Below are positions 36,128 through 45,310 of a stretch of 64,000 bases of DNA, in pieces. The stretch is taken from the NCBI GenBank assembly GCA_041686955.1, contig JAWLCV010000004.1:30618-94617 (forward strand), in the 5' to 3' direction. This stretch comes from UBA7803 sp041686955 (GTDB lineage Bacteria > Pseudomonadota > Gammaproteobacteria > Pseudomonadales > Azotimanducaceae). The translations under genes were made by a program, and so were the position numbers. The notes beneath the pieces were generated by a model, which had not been told where the DNA came from, ran no database searches, and saw only the letters and a list, made by a program, of their open reading frames with translations. Positions within the stretch are counted from its first letter, which is position 1, and the number at the start of each line of letters is the position of its first letter.

Positions 36128-36886
36128 TCATTCTGCCCGCCGAAACGACATGCCGGTACCGTCCGTGAGTTGCACCCGAAGTATATCTCCGTGAAGACGG
36201 TAGCTTCCCAGCGGAACCCAGGCTGCAGCGGGATTGCTCAGGTCTCTGAACCACAGGGCGTTGGCCTCCGTCCGCCACGCAACCCGGATGACCTCGCCGC
36301 CGGGAGTACTGAAGCTGCCCAGCGATCCGCCCCCGGCCATCTCGCCTTCATGAATCTCCAGGGTCCCATCTGCGTGGAACGTCATCTCGTTGCGCCAGGC
36401 CGCGGTGAATTCGCCGCTGGTGTGCGATCCGCTGCTGGTCCAGCGCCCGACGAGAAGGGCATCGCGCCCTGCCTGTTCGTCCTCGGCCGCCGGCGGCGTG
36501 GGCGCCGACGGCGTCGGATCCATGGCCTGCAACCGGAGCAGCGTCGGCGGGTTGAGGTCACCGCTCAGATAGGCCGCCATGAACGGTCCCTGTGCGTCCT
36601 GGCCCACCTCCAGATAGGCCGACGTCTGTATTTGCGGATCGTACAGCACACCGGCACATGTCGAGTCGGCAGGCGATTCGTCGGAGTCGCCGTCCGCGCT
36701 GCACATGATGATGTACTCGTAGCCCTGAGCACTGATCCGTCCGGACAGCCCGTCTTCGACCGGTTCCAGGATCACGGTCGCCCTGATGTCCCCGAGCAGC
36801 GTCTGGTAACGCCCCGCGACGTCCTCCAGTCCAAACGCGCTGCTGCTCGAGAGGATACTGAGAGCCATCAAGGTCGAGCGGCGCAT
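36128..36886 (-). CDS. Exported protein of unknown function
   Basis: A 252-residue protein with a short signal (MALSILSSSSAFG). The first half has two cysteines (IIMCSADG and STCAGV) about 16 residues apart; a proline-rich linker (PTPSAPTPPAAEDE) leads to a beta-rich second half with GRWTSSG and TFHADGTLEIHEG, which resembles lipocalin-like or LPS-transport-like beta sandwiches. No family is recognised. It lies 2 bp after the GH32 gene on the same strand, so it probably shares its transcript. Confidence 0.6.
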   Translation of the reverse strand: MRRSTLMALSILSSSSAFGLEDVAGRYQTLLGDIRATVILEPVEDGLSGRISAQGYEYIIMCSADGDSDESPADSTCAGVLYDPQIQTSAYLEVGQDAQGPFMAAYLSGDLNPPTLLRLQAMDPTPSAPTPPAAEDEQAGRDALLVGRWTSSGSHTSGEFTAAWRNEMTFHADGTLEIHEGEMAGGGSLGSFSTPGGEVIRVAWRTEANALWFRDLSNPAAAWVPLGSYRLHGDILRVQLTDGTGMSFRRAE

Positions 36887-36888
36887 CG

Positions 36889-39477
36889 CTACCTCTTCAA
36901 TTTCGCGGCGGCCACCGGAGCGGCATCGGTGACGCGGCCATTCGTGGCCACCAGGAAGCGCATACGCGCTCGTGATCTGCCGGAGAGCACGTCGGTCTCG
37001 ACCCGGGTGCCGCCGCGGACGGTGGTGTAGGTGGGCCTGGCTTTGGCGTCCCAGAGGGCTCGCTGCGGCTGCCGGGGATTGCGTTTGGAAAGCGCCGTCA
37101 GGTAGCCGTCCACGGCGCGCTGCAGCGACTTCACGTCGGGACGCTGCCCCTGGGCGGATGCCGACTCCACCCGGGCCCGGACGGTCGCTGTTTGCACGCG
37201 CGCCGTCTCACGTCGCTGACGCACCGCCGCCTGCAGGCCGCCGGACCGCCGGTTGAGAAAGATGTTGGAACGGTCCAGGTCGTAGACCGTGGCGCTCACG
37301 ATGCGAGCCCCGCTGCCATCTGCGCGCAGGCGCAGCTCATGATTGTCCGGATGCGGGTAGAACAGAGCCGTTAGCGGTGCCTGCGCTTGCTCTGGGAAAA
37401 CTTCCACCGAGGTGCGGTCCACCAGCACGCGGATCCGCATCCGATTGCCGACGAGATCCACCGCTGCGCGGTTCAGCGCCGCCTCGTAGACGAACCCGCT
37501 GGGGGCCCGCGGCAGCGGGAAGCTCTGTGCCCGGTCCAGGTGCAGCCGTCCCGAGGACCTCCCCTGGCGCTGCCACTGCATGGTGATCGACCCTCGATTA
37601 GGCCCGTCGTTGAAATCCACCCACATTTGATTGGCACTGCCGACGTCGACGTCGAGAAGCAGCTCGTAGGATTTCTCGCCGCCGAGGTCGATGACGTGCC
37701 CACTGCCGTCGATGGGCACGTCCCGCAACCGCCAATCGGTGGGCGGGTCGCGATCGCGCAGCAACTCGGCCTCGGGAACTGGCTGCTGCGTCAGCCGCAG
37801 CCCCTGCTGGGTCCGCTGCAACGCGAAGGTGCGCGGGATGCTGAGCTGCCCCTGCCACGCGTGGGTCGGCAGAAACAGCGCGTAGTTCCAGTTGCTCACC
37901 CAGGCGGCGACGATCGGGCTACGGGTGGCGAAGTCGGCGCTGGTGGTGCCGTCGATGTGCCAGCTCTGCGCGGCGTAGAAGTCGGGCCCAGCGTCCAAGC
38001 GCCGGGCGATATCTCTGTGGTTGAAGTCGGCCCGTGCCTCGCCGGTGGGCGCGCCGTCGGCCAGGAACCGCCGGCCGTCGAATCGTCCGGTCAGATAGAA
38101 CGACGGCGTGGGAACGTCCTGGGTGAACCAATCGAACCAGTCCTCGTTGGTGCCGGGTGGAACCGCGCCCTGGGCGAATGTCAGCACCCACGCATCGGCA
38201 TCCGGCTCCCCTTCCACCGGAACGCGCAGCAGGTCGGCGGTCTCGACGAACGGGTTCGATGCGCTGCCGAGGGCGCCGGTGAAGATGCGCAGGCGATCCG
38301 TCCGGTCCCAGCGCCCCGCAAGGTCGTCCGACCGGTACAGCTCGACGAAGTCCCCCACCGCCAGGACCATCATCCAGGTTGCCGATCGAGGATCGTCCGG
38401 ATTCTCGAAACGGAAGACCTTCGGATCCCGGTAGTGGAGCTCCGGGGGCGTCGCGGACAGCGCGTGCACGTCGGCGCTGAAGGTGCGACCGCCGTCGCAG
38501 CTCGCAGCCCGATTCTGCCGCTGGCTCACCAGCGGGGGCGGCACCGCGCGGGTGAAGATGGCGACAATGCAACGCTCTTCGCGACCCGGCGCTCCGACTG
38601 CCGCCCGATCGTCGCGAGGCACGCCGACGGCGGAACCCGTGAACGGCGAGCCGTCCCGCTCGGCACCCGACGCTGGAGAGAACACCCGCGGGTGGTCCGT
38701 CCAGTTCAGAAGATCTCGGCTGCTGGCGTGGTCCCAATGCACCTGATTCGGATCGAACCGTGCCGGGACGTGCGCCGACTGGTAGTAGAGGTGGTAAACG
38801 CCATCCTGGAGAATCAGGCCCGATGGATCGTTCATCCAGCTCGACTCGTTACCGGCATCGAGCTGGGGAAAGTAGTGATAGTCCGGCATCCAGACCCGCT
38901 CGTGCGCGCACTTCAGCCCGAGCTTGTCCACATAGATCCCAGCGCGGCCGTAGATGCCCGTCGCAGCGCGTGCGCCGTCACAAGATATGGTGTCGAACCC
39001 GGTTCCACCCTCGCCGCCGAACGGACCGATCATCGACGTCGGACCATCCGCGTGCTCGGCGTCGGCCAGGGGTCGGCACTCGAGCTCCAGCTTGTCGACG
39101 TAGCTGCCGTACTTGCCGCGGAATCCGACCACGGCGTTGTTGCGAGGGCAGTCCGTGGGCTCGATGTCCCGGGTGAAAACGTCACCATCTCCGCCCACGG
39201 CCGGGCCGTTGTAGACGTTCCCGTCCCAGCGCCCCTGGACATCGACCTTCACGCAGCGAATCCCGATGCGGTTGATCCAGCTTCCCTGGCGGCCGTGGAC
39301 GCCCACCAGCACCTCGCCGTCATCGCACCCCAGGTGGTAGTGCTCGCCACTCAGGTAGAGAGCATCATCGAGAAACCCACCGATCCCGCCATTGCCCACG
39401 GTTCTGGTCATGATGGCATCGACCGCCGGTGCCGACGCGATCAGGACGACGACGGCGGCCAGTCGATAGATGTACAT
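36889..39477 (-). CDS. GH32 glycosidase with N-terminal triple Cys-repeat lectin-like module
   Basis: An 862-residue secreted protein. After a signal peptide, residues 30-190 hold three repeats, each with a cysteine pair exactly 24 apart (51/75, 110/134, 166/190) and a core like VGVHGRQGSWINRIGIRC, GFRGKYGSYVDKLELEC and GIYGRAGIYVDKLGLKC, recalling jacalin-like folds. The GH32 domain follows: WMNDPSG (nucleophile Asp217), FTGSAVG, YRDPKVFRF and VETADLLRVPV in place of the usual WECPD (acid/base Glu kept, Cys absent). A GH32 C-terminal beta sandwich and an extra charged tail of about 120 residues complete it. Fructan or sucrose hydrolysis is likely. Confidence 0.85.
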   Translation of the reverse strand: MYIYRLAAVVVLIASAPAVDAIMTRTVGNGGIGGFLDDALYLSGEHYHLGCDDGEVLVGVHGRQGSWINRIGIRCVKVDVQGRWDGNVYNGPAVGGDGDVFTRDIEPTDCPRNNAVVGFRGKYGSYVDKLELECRPLADAEHADGPTSMIGPFGGEGGTGFDTISCDGARAATGIYGRAGIYVDKLGLKCAHERVWMPDYHYFPQLDAGNESSWMNDPSGLILQDGVYHLYYQSAHVPARFDPNQVHWDHASSRDLLNWTDHPRVFSPASGAERDGSPFTGSAVGVPRDDRAAVGAPGREERCIVAIFTRAVPPPLVSQRQNRAASCDGGRTFSADVHALSATPPELHYRDPKVFRFENPDDPRSATWMMVLAVGDFVELYRSDDLAGRWDRTDRLRIFTGALGSASNPFVETADLLRVPVEGEPDADAWVLTFAQGAVPPGTNEDWFDWFTQDVPTPSFYLTGRFDGRRFLADGAPTGEARADFNHRDIARRLDAGPDFYAAQSWHIDGTTSADFATRSPIVAAWVSNWNYALFLPTHAWQGQLSIPRTFALQRTQQGLRLTQQPVPEAELLRDRDPPTDWRLRDVPIDGSGHVIDLGGEKSYELLLDVDVGSANQMWVDFNDGPNRGSITMQWQRQGRSSGRLHLDRAQSFPLPRAPSGFVYEAALNRAAVDLVGNRMRIRVLVDRTSVEVFPEQAQAPLTALFYPHPDNHELRLRADGSGARIVSATVYDLDRSNIFLNRRSGGLQAAVRQRRETARVQTATVRARVESASAQGQRPDVKSLQRAVDGYLTALSKRNPRQPQRALWDAKARPTYTTVRGGTRVETDVLSGRSRARMRFLVATNGRVTDAAPVAAAKLKR

Positions 39478-39652
39478 GGCAGCGTCCTGGAGCGAGAGGA
39501 AAAGGTGCTCGGCTGCCGAGGGAGTATCCGCCCGTCATGGCCCGCGCGCCATCGTCGGAATCAGGGATATTGTCTCAGCCGCCCTTTGCCTCGAGCGGGC
39601 AGATACCAAAACGTCCGTTACACCGCCAGTCTCCGGAACGTACCGCTCTACC

Positions 39653-40180
39653 TCAGTGCTGGTGCCCCCCGGGGCCGTGGGCGTGGCCATGGGCGATCTC
39701 GTCTTCCGTGGCCGGCCGCACGGAAAGCACGTCGATCACGAAGGTGAGCGTGCGGCTCGCATAAGGGTGGTTGGTGTCGACATCAACCACCTTGCCGCCG
39801 ACCTTGAGGACCGTCACGGACTGAGTGCCGCTCTTGGTGTGCAGGGTCGTCCGCGCGCCCGGCCGCAACCGCTTCGGGTCACGGAAATACTTCTTCGAGA
39901 CCCGGCGCATAGCATCGTCGCGCCGGTGCCCGAACCCTTGCTCGGGACTCACGGTGACGCTCACCTGGTCACCGGCTGCCTTACCCTGAAGCACCTCCTG
40001 GATTGGGCGCAAGAGACCCGACTGCCCGTAGAGAATCGTCAGCGGCTCGCCGCCGGCGCTCGTTTCCAGGGCTTCGTCCGTGACCGCGTCCCGTACCGAG
40101 TAATGGAACGAGAAGACGGTCCCGACTCCGATCACTGCCTCGTCGGTACCGCCCTCTCCGATCTCGGCATGATCACTCAT
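39653..40180 (-). CDS. SlyD-like FKBP peptidyl-prolyl isomerase, copy 1
   Basis: A 175-residue FKBP-type isomerase and chaperone. It has the FHYSVRDAVTDEALETS start, the GEPLTILYGQSGLLRPIQEVL block, SPEQGFGHRRDDAMRRV leading into the inserted flap domain, and a His-rich tail HGHAHGPGGHQH that could bind Ni or Zn. It is nearly identical to the copy at 43539-44066, including about 65 bp before the start. Part of a duplicated SlyD-CPBP unit. Confidence 0.88.
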   Translation of the reverse strand: MSDHAEIGEGGTDEAVIGVGTVFSFHYSVRDAVTDEALETSAGGEPLTILYGQSGLLRPIQEVLQGKAAGDQVSVTVSPEQGFGHRRDDAMRRVSKKYFRDPKRLRPGARTTLHTKSGTQSVTVLKVGGKVVDVDTNHPYASRTLTFVIDVLSVRPATEDEIAHGHAHGPGGHQH

Positions 40181-40500
40181 ACATGTGGCCCGCTGTGAGA
40201 GAAGCCGCTCATCCTGACAGCGAACGGCGGTCAGGGAAAGACCGGAACCGCCACGGCGTCGGATCTGGCTAGCGCACGTTCACCGCCGCTGGATGGAGGG
40301 ATGGACCGGCTCTTACACATGCGTGATTGCGCTGGCGGCTGCGGCGTTGGTGGTGGCGGTGTTAGGCTTCGATAGGGAAGACTTGGAGGAGGAGGACTAT
40401 TGCCACTGGCCGGTTCGTCTCGAACAATTGTAGACGCGGTCTCCGAGGCACCCTCGGCTCGAGCCGTGTGTCGCCGAGCTGCGCAATCACAGGAATGGAT
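40181..40500. other. Gene-free stretch: SlyD leader plus remnants
   Basis: The first 65 bp repeat the leader of the second SlyD copy (44067-44130). Then comes a remnant of a CPBP protease gene (40290-40370). The rest, up to the hotdog gene at 40501, shows nothing recognisable. Confidence 0.6.
40290..40370 (+). pseudogene. Remnant of a CPBP-family protease C-terminus
   Basis: Translation gives YTCVIALAAAALVVAVLG, which lines up with YTCMITLAAAAVLVAVWG at the C-terminal membrane helix of the CPBP protein encoded at 44233-45184. It sits on the same side of SlyD copy 1 as the intact CPBP gene does for copy 2. The rest of the gene is gone. Confidence 0.7.
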
Positions 40501-40953
40501 ATGAACGAAACGAGTCGACCCTCTGCTCAGGACATCCGTGGACTGGTAGGGCACAGGTTCCCCGGAGGCACATACACCATCGCGCACTGGGAAAATTATC
40601 TACTCACGGAGTGCACGGGCAGCGAGCCTCTGCCCGACGGCATCGCTCATCCAGTCGCCCTGTTCCACGTGCCCATACTCGGTGCCCGGACCAGCATCGC
40701 CGAAATGTTCGCGTTGGGACAGGCGGAATCGGATTTCTCCATCGGAATCGAATCCTACGACTGGGAGCTCTTCACCGTGCTGCGGGAAGAGCATCCGTAC
40801 AGGATCGACGCTGAGGTAACCGAGGCGGATCGATTCGAGGAGGACGGTCGCGTGTTCGATCGCATCGCCTTTCGATTCGACGTGAGGGACTCTGGAGGCG
40901 AGCACGTCGCCCGCACCACGATCACCTGGCGCTACCATCGGAGCACGCGATGA
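40501..40953 (+). CDS. Hotdog-fold (MaoC-like N-terminal/FAS1-like dehydratase) protein
   Basis: About 150 residues of hotdog type, with an HWENYLLTECTG segment and a C-terminal strand TTITWRYH. It lacks an obvious catalytic Asp-His pair and is followed by a MaoC protein that has one, as in two-subunit enoyl-CoA hydratases. ATG 40501 has AGGA at a normal distance; ATG 40495 is too close to it. It overlaps the next start by four bases (ATGA). First gene of a three-gene operon ending with a P450. Confidence 0.65.
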   Translation: MNETSRPSAQDIRGLVGHRFPGGTYTIAHWENYLLTECTGSEPLPDGIAHPVALFHVPILGARTSIAEMFALGQAESDFSIGIESYDWELFTVLREEHPYRIDAEVTEADRFEEDGRVFDRIAFRFDVRDSGGEHVARTTITWRYHRSTR

Positions 40954-41363
40954 ACGTTCGAGTCGGCGATGAGATTCCCGAGTGGCACATGCCCAGCGTT
41001 CGTCCGGAACGCATGCGAACCATGGCCGCGATTTTGCGTGACCCGAATCCTGTTCATTGGGATCGCCGGGTGGTAGCGAAGCTGGGATTCGGTGATCGCA
41101 CCATCAATCAGGGGCCCCTGGGACTGAGCTACATGGTGAACATGCTGCACGCATGGACCGGTGTCGGCAGCATTCGCCGCATCTTCATGCGCTTTCCACT
41201 GGTGGTGCTCGACAACGACCATGTCGTCGCCCGAGGCCGGGTGACGGCGGTGCGGGAGGAAGCGGGCCACCGCTATGCGGACTGCGACATCTGGCTGCAT
41301 CGGGAAGGAACGGAAAGTCCCCTCGAAGGCTCGGCCACCGTGGAGATCCCCGACCAGTCATGA
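40950..41363 (+). CDS. MaoC-like enoyl-CoA hydratase
   Basis: A 137-residue hydratase subunit of hotdog fold. LRDPNPVHWDRRVVAKLGFG (about residues 29-48) has the Asp and His of the MaoC hydratase motif, followed by TINQGPLGLSYM. It would add water to an enoyl-CoA. ATGA overlaps couple it to the hotdog gene before it and the P450 after it, so the three products probably act on one substrate. Confidence 0.82.
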   Translation: MNVRVGDEIPEWHMPSVRPERMRTMAAILRDPNPVHWDRRVVAKLGFGDRTINQGPLGLSYMVNMLHAWTGVGSIRRIFMRFPLVVLDNDHVVARGRVTAVREEAGHRYADCDIWLHREGTESPLEGSATVEIPDQS

Positions 41364-42607
41364 GCAGGACGAAGCCACACCACCTGCCCCAGGGCATCGG
41401 CCTCACCTCCCGCGACGACGCCTTCAGGGCGGATCCCCACCCCATGTACGATGAGCTGCGCACGGAGGCACCCTGGTTCCGCGACAGCGAGTACGGCCGG
41501 GTGCTGCTCACCCGCTACGACGATGTGAATCAGGCCCTGCGCCACAAGCGCTTCGGGGTGGATGCCCGCAAAACCCTGCTCGGCTCCTACATGCGCCGGG
41601 TGGCCGGCACCGGCGTGAAGGAGAGCCAGGGTGACGCCGCCTATCAGCCACCACTGGTGCTGCTGGACGACCCGGCCCATCGGCGCATCCGCGCGCTCAT
41701 GAGCAAAGCCTTCACCCCCCAGTCCGTGGAAGCCATGCGCGGCCGCGTCGAGGCCATCACTCGCGAGCTTCTCGACGGGCTGGAGGGGCGCGACCAAGCG
41801 GATTTCATCGCCGACTTCGCGGCGCCCCTCCCCACCCAGGCGATCCTGGAGATGATGGGGCTGCCCGCGACACTCCGGACTGACTTCAAGCGCTGGTCCG
41901 AAGACATCCTCATGGGCTACGACCCGCACCGGGACGCCGACATCCGCCAGCGCCTGCGGGAGGCTTACGTGGGCATGGCGGCCGTGTTCCGCGACGTGGT
42001 GGCAGCGCGACGGGAGCGCGCGGGTGACGACCTCGTCTCGCGTATGGTCCGGGCACAGGAAGAGGACGACCGGCTCACGGATCTGGAGATCATCAGCCTG
42101 TGCACCCAGCTCATGGTGGCGGGCAACGTCACCACCACGGATCTCATCGGCAACGGCCTGTATGCCCTGCTCACCCACCCGGAGCAGCTGGCCAAGCTGA
42201 AGTCCCGTCCCGAGTTGGTGGAAAGCGCTGTGGAGGAGATGCTTCGCTACGACTGCCCCATCACCGAGACGGCGCGCATTCCCCAGCAGGACGATGAGCT
42301 GAACGGTTGTCCGGTGCACGCACGCCAAACGCTGACGGCGTCGCTGGCCGCAGCCAACCACGACCCGAACATGTTTCCCGACCCTCACATGTTCGATATC
42401 CAGCGGGGCCACAACCGCCACCTTGGCTTCGGCGCGGGCATTCACGTGTGTCTCGGCGCGCCGCTGGCGCGGCTGGAGACTCAGATTGCCATCCGCACGT
42501 TTCTGGCACGATTCCCCCAAGTTCGGCTGGAGGAGGGCCGGCCTCGTCCGCGACGGCGGCTACCGTTCTTCCGCGGGTTTCTCAGCCTTCCGATCCGGAT
42601 CGGATGA
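41360..42607 (+). CDS. Cytochrome P450
   Basis: A soluble bacterial P450 of 415 residues. Visible motifs: I-helix AGNVTTTDLIGNG, the ExxR of the K-helix in EEMLRYDCP, and the haem loop FGAGIHVCLGAPLAR with the axial Cys. It would hydroxylate a hydrophobic substrate with electrons from a ferredoxin not present nearby. ATG 41360 overlaps the MaoC stop. The last 48 bp overlap the convergent MOSC gene. Confidence 0.93.
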   Translation: MSRTKPHHLPQGIGLTSRDDAFRADPHPMYDELRTEAPWFRDSEYGRVLLTRYDDVNQALRHKRFGVDARKTLLGSYMRRVAGTGVKESQGDAAYQPPLVLLDDPAHRRIRALMSKAFTPQSVEAMRGRVEAITRELLDGLEGRDQADFIADFAAPLPTQAILEMMGLPATLRTDFKRWSEDILMGYDPHRDADIRQRLREAYVGMAAVFRDVVAARRERAGDDLVSRMVRAQEEDDRLTDLEIISLCTQLMVAGNVTTTDLIGNGLYALLTHPEQLAKLKSRPELVESAVEEMLRYDCPITETARIPQQDDELNGCPVHARQTLTASLAAANHDPNMFPDPHMFDIQRGHNRHLGFGAGIHVCLGAPLARLETQIAIRTFLARFPQVRLEEGRPRPRRRLPFFRGFLSLPIRIG

Positions 42608-43468
42608 TCCCGCGGCGATGGTCAGGCGATCGCCGGCAGAGACCCGCCCCGGACGTGCCACCCGGGCGTACACCCCCAGGTTGCCGCCGTTGGCCTGCAC
42701 CAGCGCCCGCATGATACCGGGATCCCGGGGCAGATCACCGAAGCCGTGGGTGGTCATGGCGCAACGCGGACAAACGCCTACCACTTCCAGTTCCGCCTCC
42801 CCGACGGAGAGGGTCCGGCCCACCCAGCGCTCCTCCGCGAACGGTGTCGTTTCGTCGTCCGCGTCCACCAGCAGATTCGGCCGGAACCGGCTCACGCTAA
42901 ACTGGGAATCCGGTCGGTGCTCGGTCATGGCAGCCAGGGATTGCCGGCTCATGATCAGTAAGGGGAACGCGTCGAAGTAAGTGCCTGGGGGTGACTCGAA
43001 CTCGATCACCTCGGTGAAGATCGAAAGATCCGGCAGCGGCTCGTCCGCCGTGCGGGCGAAAATCTCCCGAAGTTCCGCCTCGAAGTCCTCGTGATCCGGC
43101 GCGCCGCGTCGGTAATGCTCGAGCGCACTCGCCGGCAGCAGCGGCCACAGGGACACGGGGTGCTGGAGCTTTGCGCTGAGCCAATCGTTGACATCATCGG
43201 CACCAGTCTCGCGGTGCTCCCCATCCGGGGCTGTGATCCGGGCGGGACTCGAGCCCTCCGCCGCGACGTGGCCGATGAAGGCGGCGCTCAGGGTCATGAG
43301 CGCGGGAATCTTCTTGGCGCCGCGGATGCCGCCCCGCACCTCGTCGCGCACCGCCCAGACCCGATCGCCCACGGCACCCCTGGGACCGAGGGTGAGGACA
43401 TCGACGGTTTCTCCGCCCATGCTCTTCACCGGGTAACGGAACAATTGCTGAACGTGCGCGACCATCAT
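42560..43468 (-). CDS. MOSC domain protein
   Basis: A 302-residue protein with the MOSC N-terminal barrel (LFRYPVKSMGGE) and the MOSC core (SRFRPNLLVDADDE and VCPRCAMTTHGFGDLPRD). The conserved cysteines in CPRC may bind the molybdenum cofactor, as in the YcbX/mARC-type proteins that reduce N-hydroxylated compounds. Convergent with the P450 gene and independent of that operon. Confidence 0.87.
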   Translation of the reverse strand: MMVAHVQQLFRYPVKSMGGETVDVLTLGPRGAVGDRVWAVRDEVRGGIRGAKKIPALMTLSAAFIGHVAAEGSSPARITAPDGEHRETGADDVNDWLSAKLQHPVSLWPLLPASALEHYRRGAPDHEDFEAELREIFARTADEPLPDLSIFTEVIEFESPPGTYFDAFPLLIMSRQSLAAMTEHRPDSQFSVSRFRPNLLVDADDETTPFAEERWVGRTLSVGEAELEVVGVCPRCAMTTHGFGDLPRDPGIMRALVQANGGNLGVYARVARPGRVSAGDRLTIAAGSSDPDRKAEKPAEER

Positions 43469-43538
43469 TGAGGACCCCGAATTCCGTACCAGGGACGATC
43501 GTACCTCCTGGACTGCCCCAGGTCAGGTGGACGTCACG

Positions 43539-44066
43539 TCAGTGGCGGTGTCCCCCGGGGCCGTGGGCGTGTCCATGAGCGATCTCGTCTTCCGTGGCCG
43601 GCCGTACGGGGAGCACGTCGATCACGAAGGTGAGCGTGCGGCTCGCATAAGGGTGGTTGGTGTCGACATCGACCACCTTTCCGCCGACCTTGAGGACCGT
43701 CACGAACTGAGTGCCGCTCTTGGTGTGCAGGGTCGTCCGAGCACCCGGCCGCAACCGCTTCGGGTCACGGAAGTACTTCTTCGAGACCCGGCGCATGGCG
43801 TCGTAGCGCCGGTGCCCGAACGCTTGCTCGGGACTCACGGTGACGCTCACCCGGTCCCCGGCTGCCTTACCCTGCAGCGCCTCCTGGATTGGGCGCAAGA
43901 GACCCGACTGCCCGTAGAGAATCGTCAGCGGCTCGCCGCCGGCGCTCGTTTCCAGGGCCTCGTCCGTGACCGCGTCCCGTACCGAGTAATGGAACGAGAA
44001 GACGGCTCCGGCTCCGACGACCGCCTCGTCGGTGCCGCCCTTTCCGATCTCGGCACGGTCACTCAT
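43539..44066 (-). CDS. SlyD-like FKBP peptidyl-prolyl isomerase, copy 2
   Basis: A 175-residue protein nearly identical to the one at 39653-40180, with the same FKBP core and a His-rich tail HGHAHGPGGHRH. ATG 44066 is chosen to match copy 1; a longer frame to 44150 would read through the leader that both copies share. Followed on the other side by an intact CPBP protease. Confidence 0.88.
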   Translation of the reverse strand: MSDRAEIGKGGTDEAVVGAGAVFSFHYSVRDAVTDEALETSAGGEPLTILYGQSGLLRPIQEALQGKAAGDRVSVTVSPEQAFGHRRYDAMRRVSKKYFRDPKRLRPGARTTLHTKSGTQFVTVLKVGGKVVDVDTNHPYASRTLTFVIDVLPVRPATEDEIAHGHAHGPGGHRH

Positions 44067-44232
44067 ACATCTGGCCCGCTGTGAGAAAAGCCGCTCATCC
44101 TGACAGCGAACGACCGTCAGGGAAAGACCGGAGCCACCGCCGCATGTCACGCCGCGAAGAGCCGGCGGCGTGCAGCGCGACAGCGGAGTACAGATTGACC
44201 TAAACTCCGTGCGTCGACGAGCTTGGCAACAG

Positions 44233-45184
44233 ATGAATCTTCGCGCAGCGCTCGATCAGCCCCCCTGGAGTTTCTTCGCATTGGTGTTCGTGCTGTCTGT
44301 GCCGTTGTGGCTGGTGCACGCTGCAACGGGGGTACCCGTCAGCATNNNNNNNNNNNNNNNNNNNNNNNNNNNNNNNNNNNNNNNNNNNNNNNNNNNNNNN
44401 NNNNNNNNNNNNNNNNNNNNNNNNNNNNNNNNNNNNNNNNNNNNNGTTCGTGCTGTCTGTGCCGTTGTGGCTGGTGCACGCTGCAACGGGGGTACCCGTC
44501 AGCATCCTCAATGCCTTCAGCCCACTGGTTGCAGCGGCTGTACTCGTCTACCGGAAGGACGGTGCGGCCGGCGTCAAGCGGCTGCTGAAGAAGCCGTTCG
44601 ACTTCGCAACCGTCAAGGCCAGACTGTGGTTGCTGCCGACCCTCGGCCTGCTGCCGCTGATCTACGCGCTTGCGTACTGGTGGATGCATCTCGACGGAGT
44701 GGAGCTGCCCGAGCGACTGCTCTCGCTGTGGTGGGCGCCGCTGCTCCTACTCGTGTTCTTCGTTCTCGCGGCCGGCGAGGAGGCGGGCTGGTCGGGTTAC
44801 GCCCTGGGGCCGCTGCAGGAGCGGTGGAGCGCCCTCAACGCGAGCCTGATCATCGGCGTGGTATGGGCCGTGTGGCACATCCTGCCCGACCTGCAGGCGG
44901 ATCACGCCGCGAGTTGGATCGTCTGGCAGCGCACGTACACCGTGCTGCTGCGCATCCTCATCGTCTGGCTGGTGAACAACACGGGCGGCAGCGTGTTTGC
45001 GGCCAGCGTGTTCCACGCGACGGACAACATGAGTTTCGCGCTGTTTCCGAACTACGGCTCGCATTACGATCCGTTCTATACCTGCATGATCACGCTGGCG
45101 GCTGCTGCGGTGTTGGTGGCCGTGTGGGGTCCGCGCTCGCTCAGGCGGAGTCGGGGCGTCGCGGCAGAGCCCACCTGCCCATAG
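44233..45184 (+). CDS. CPBP-family intramembrane metalloprotease, spanning a scaffold gap
   Basis: The frame reads to 44345, meets 100 N (44346-44445), repeats 60 bases (44286-44345 equals 44446-44505) and continues to 45184. Collapsing the overlap keeps the frame and gives about 263 residues. Motifs of the CAAX protease/bacteriocin-processing (CPBP) family are EEAGWSGYALGPLQ and FHATDN, with several membrane segments. The last residues (AEPTCP) run into sequence that matches a SlyD gene, so the C-terminus seems to have been reshaped by the duplication. Substrate unknown. Confidence 0.85.
44346..44445. other. 100-N scaffold gap with duplicated 60-bp flanks
   Basis: Exactly 100 N between two identical 60-base segments. 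Same kind of unmerged contig overlap as at 30712-30811. Confidence 0.95.
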
Positions 45185-45265
45185 AGCGTGGTCAGCAGCT
45201 CGCCGACGGCACTCGCTTCCTGGCAACGTCCGCGACCTGGCCCATACCGAGTGGAACGGGATGGC
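45165..45265 (-). pseudogene. Remnant of a third SlyD copy
   Basis: On the minus strand one frame reads ASAVGELLTTLYGQVGSAA, matching TSAGGEPLTILYGQSGLLR of the two intact SlyD proteins, and the bases around 45241-45256 resemble the SlyD segment coding the early strand. Frameshifts and lack of the remaining domain mark it as a fragment. It directly follows the CPBP gene. Confidence 0.65.
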
Positions 45266-45310
45266 GTGGAAGTTGCTTCAGCCGCAGCATGACCCATACC
45301 GGGAGGCTGC

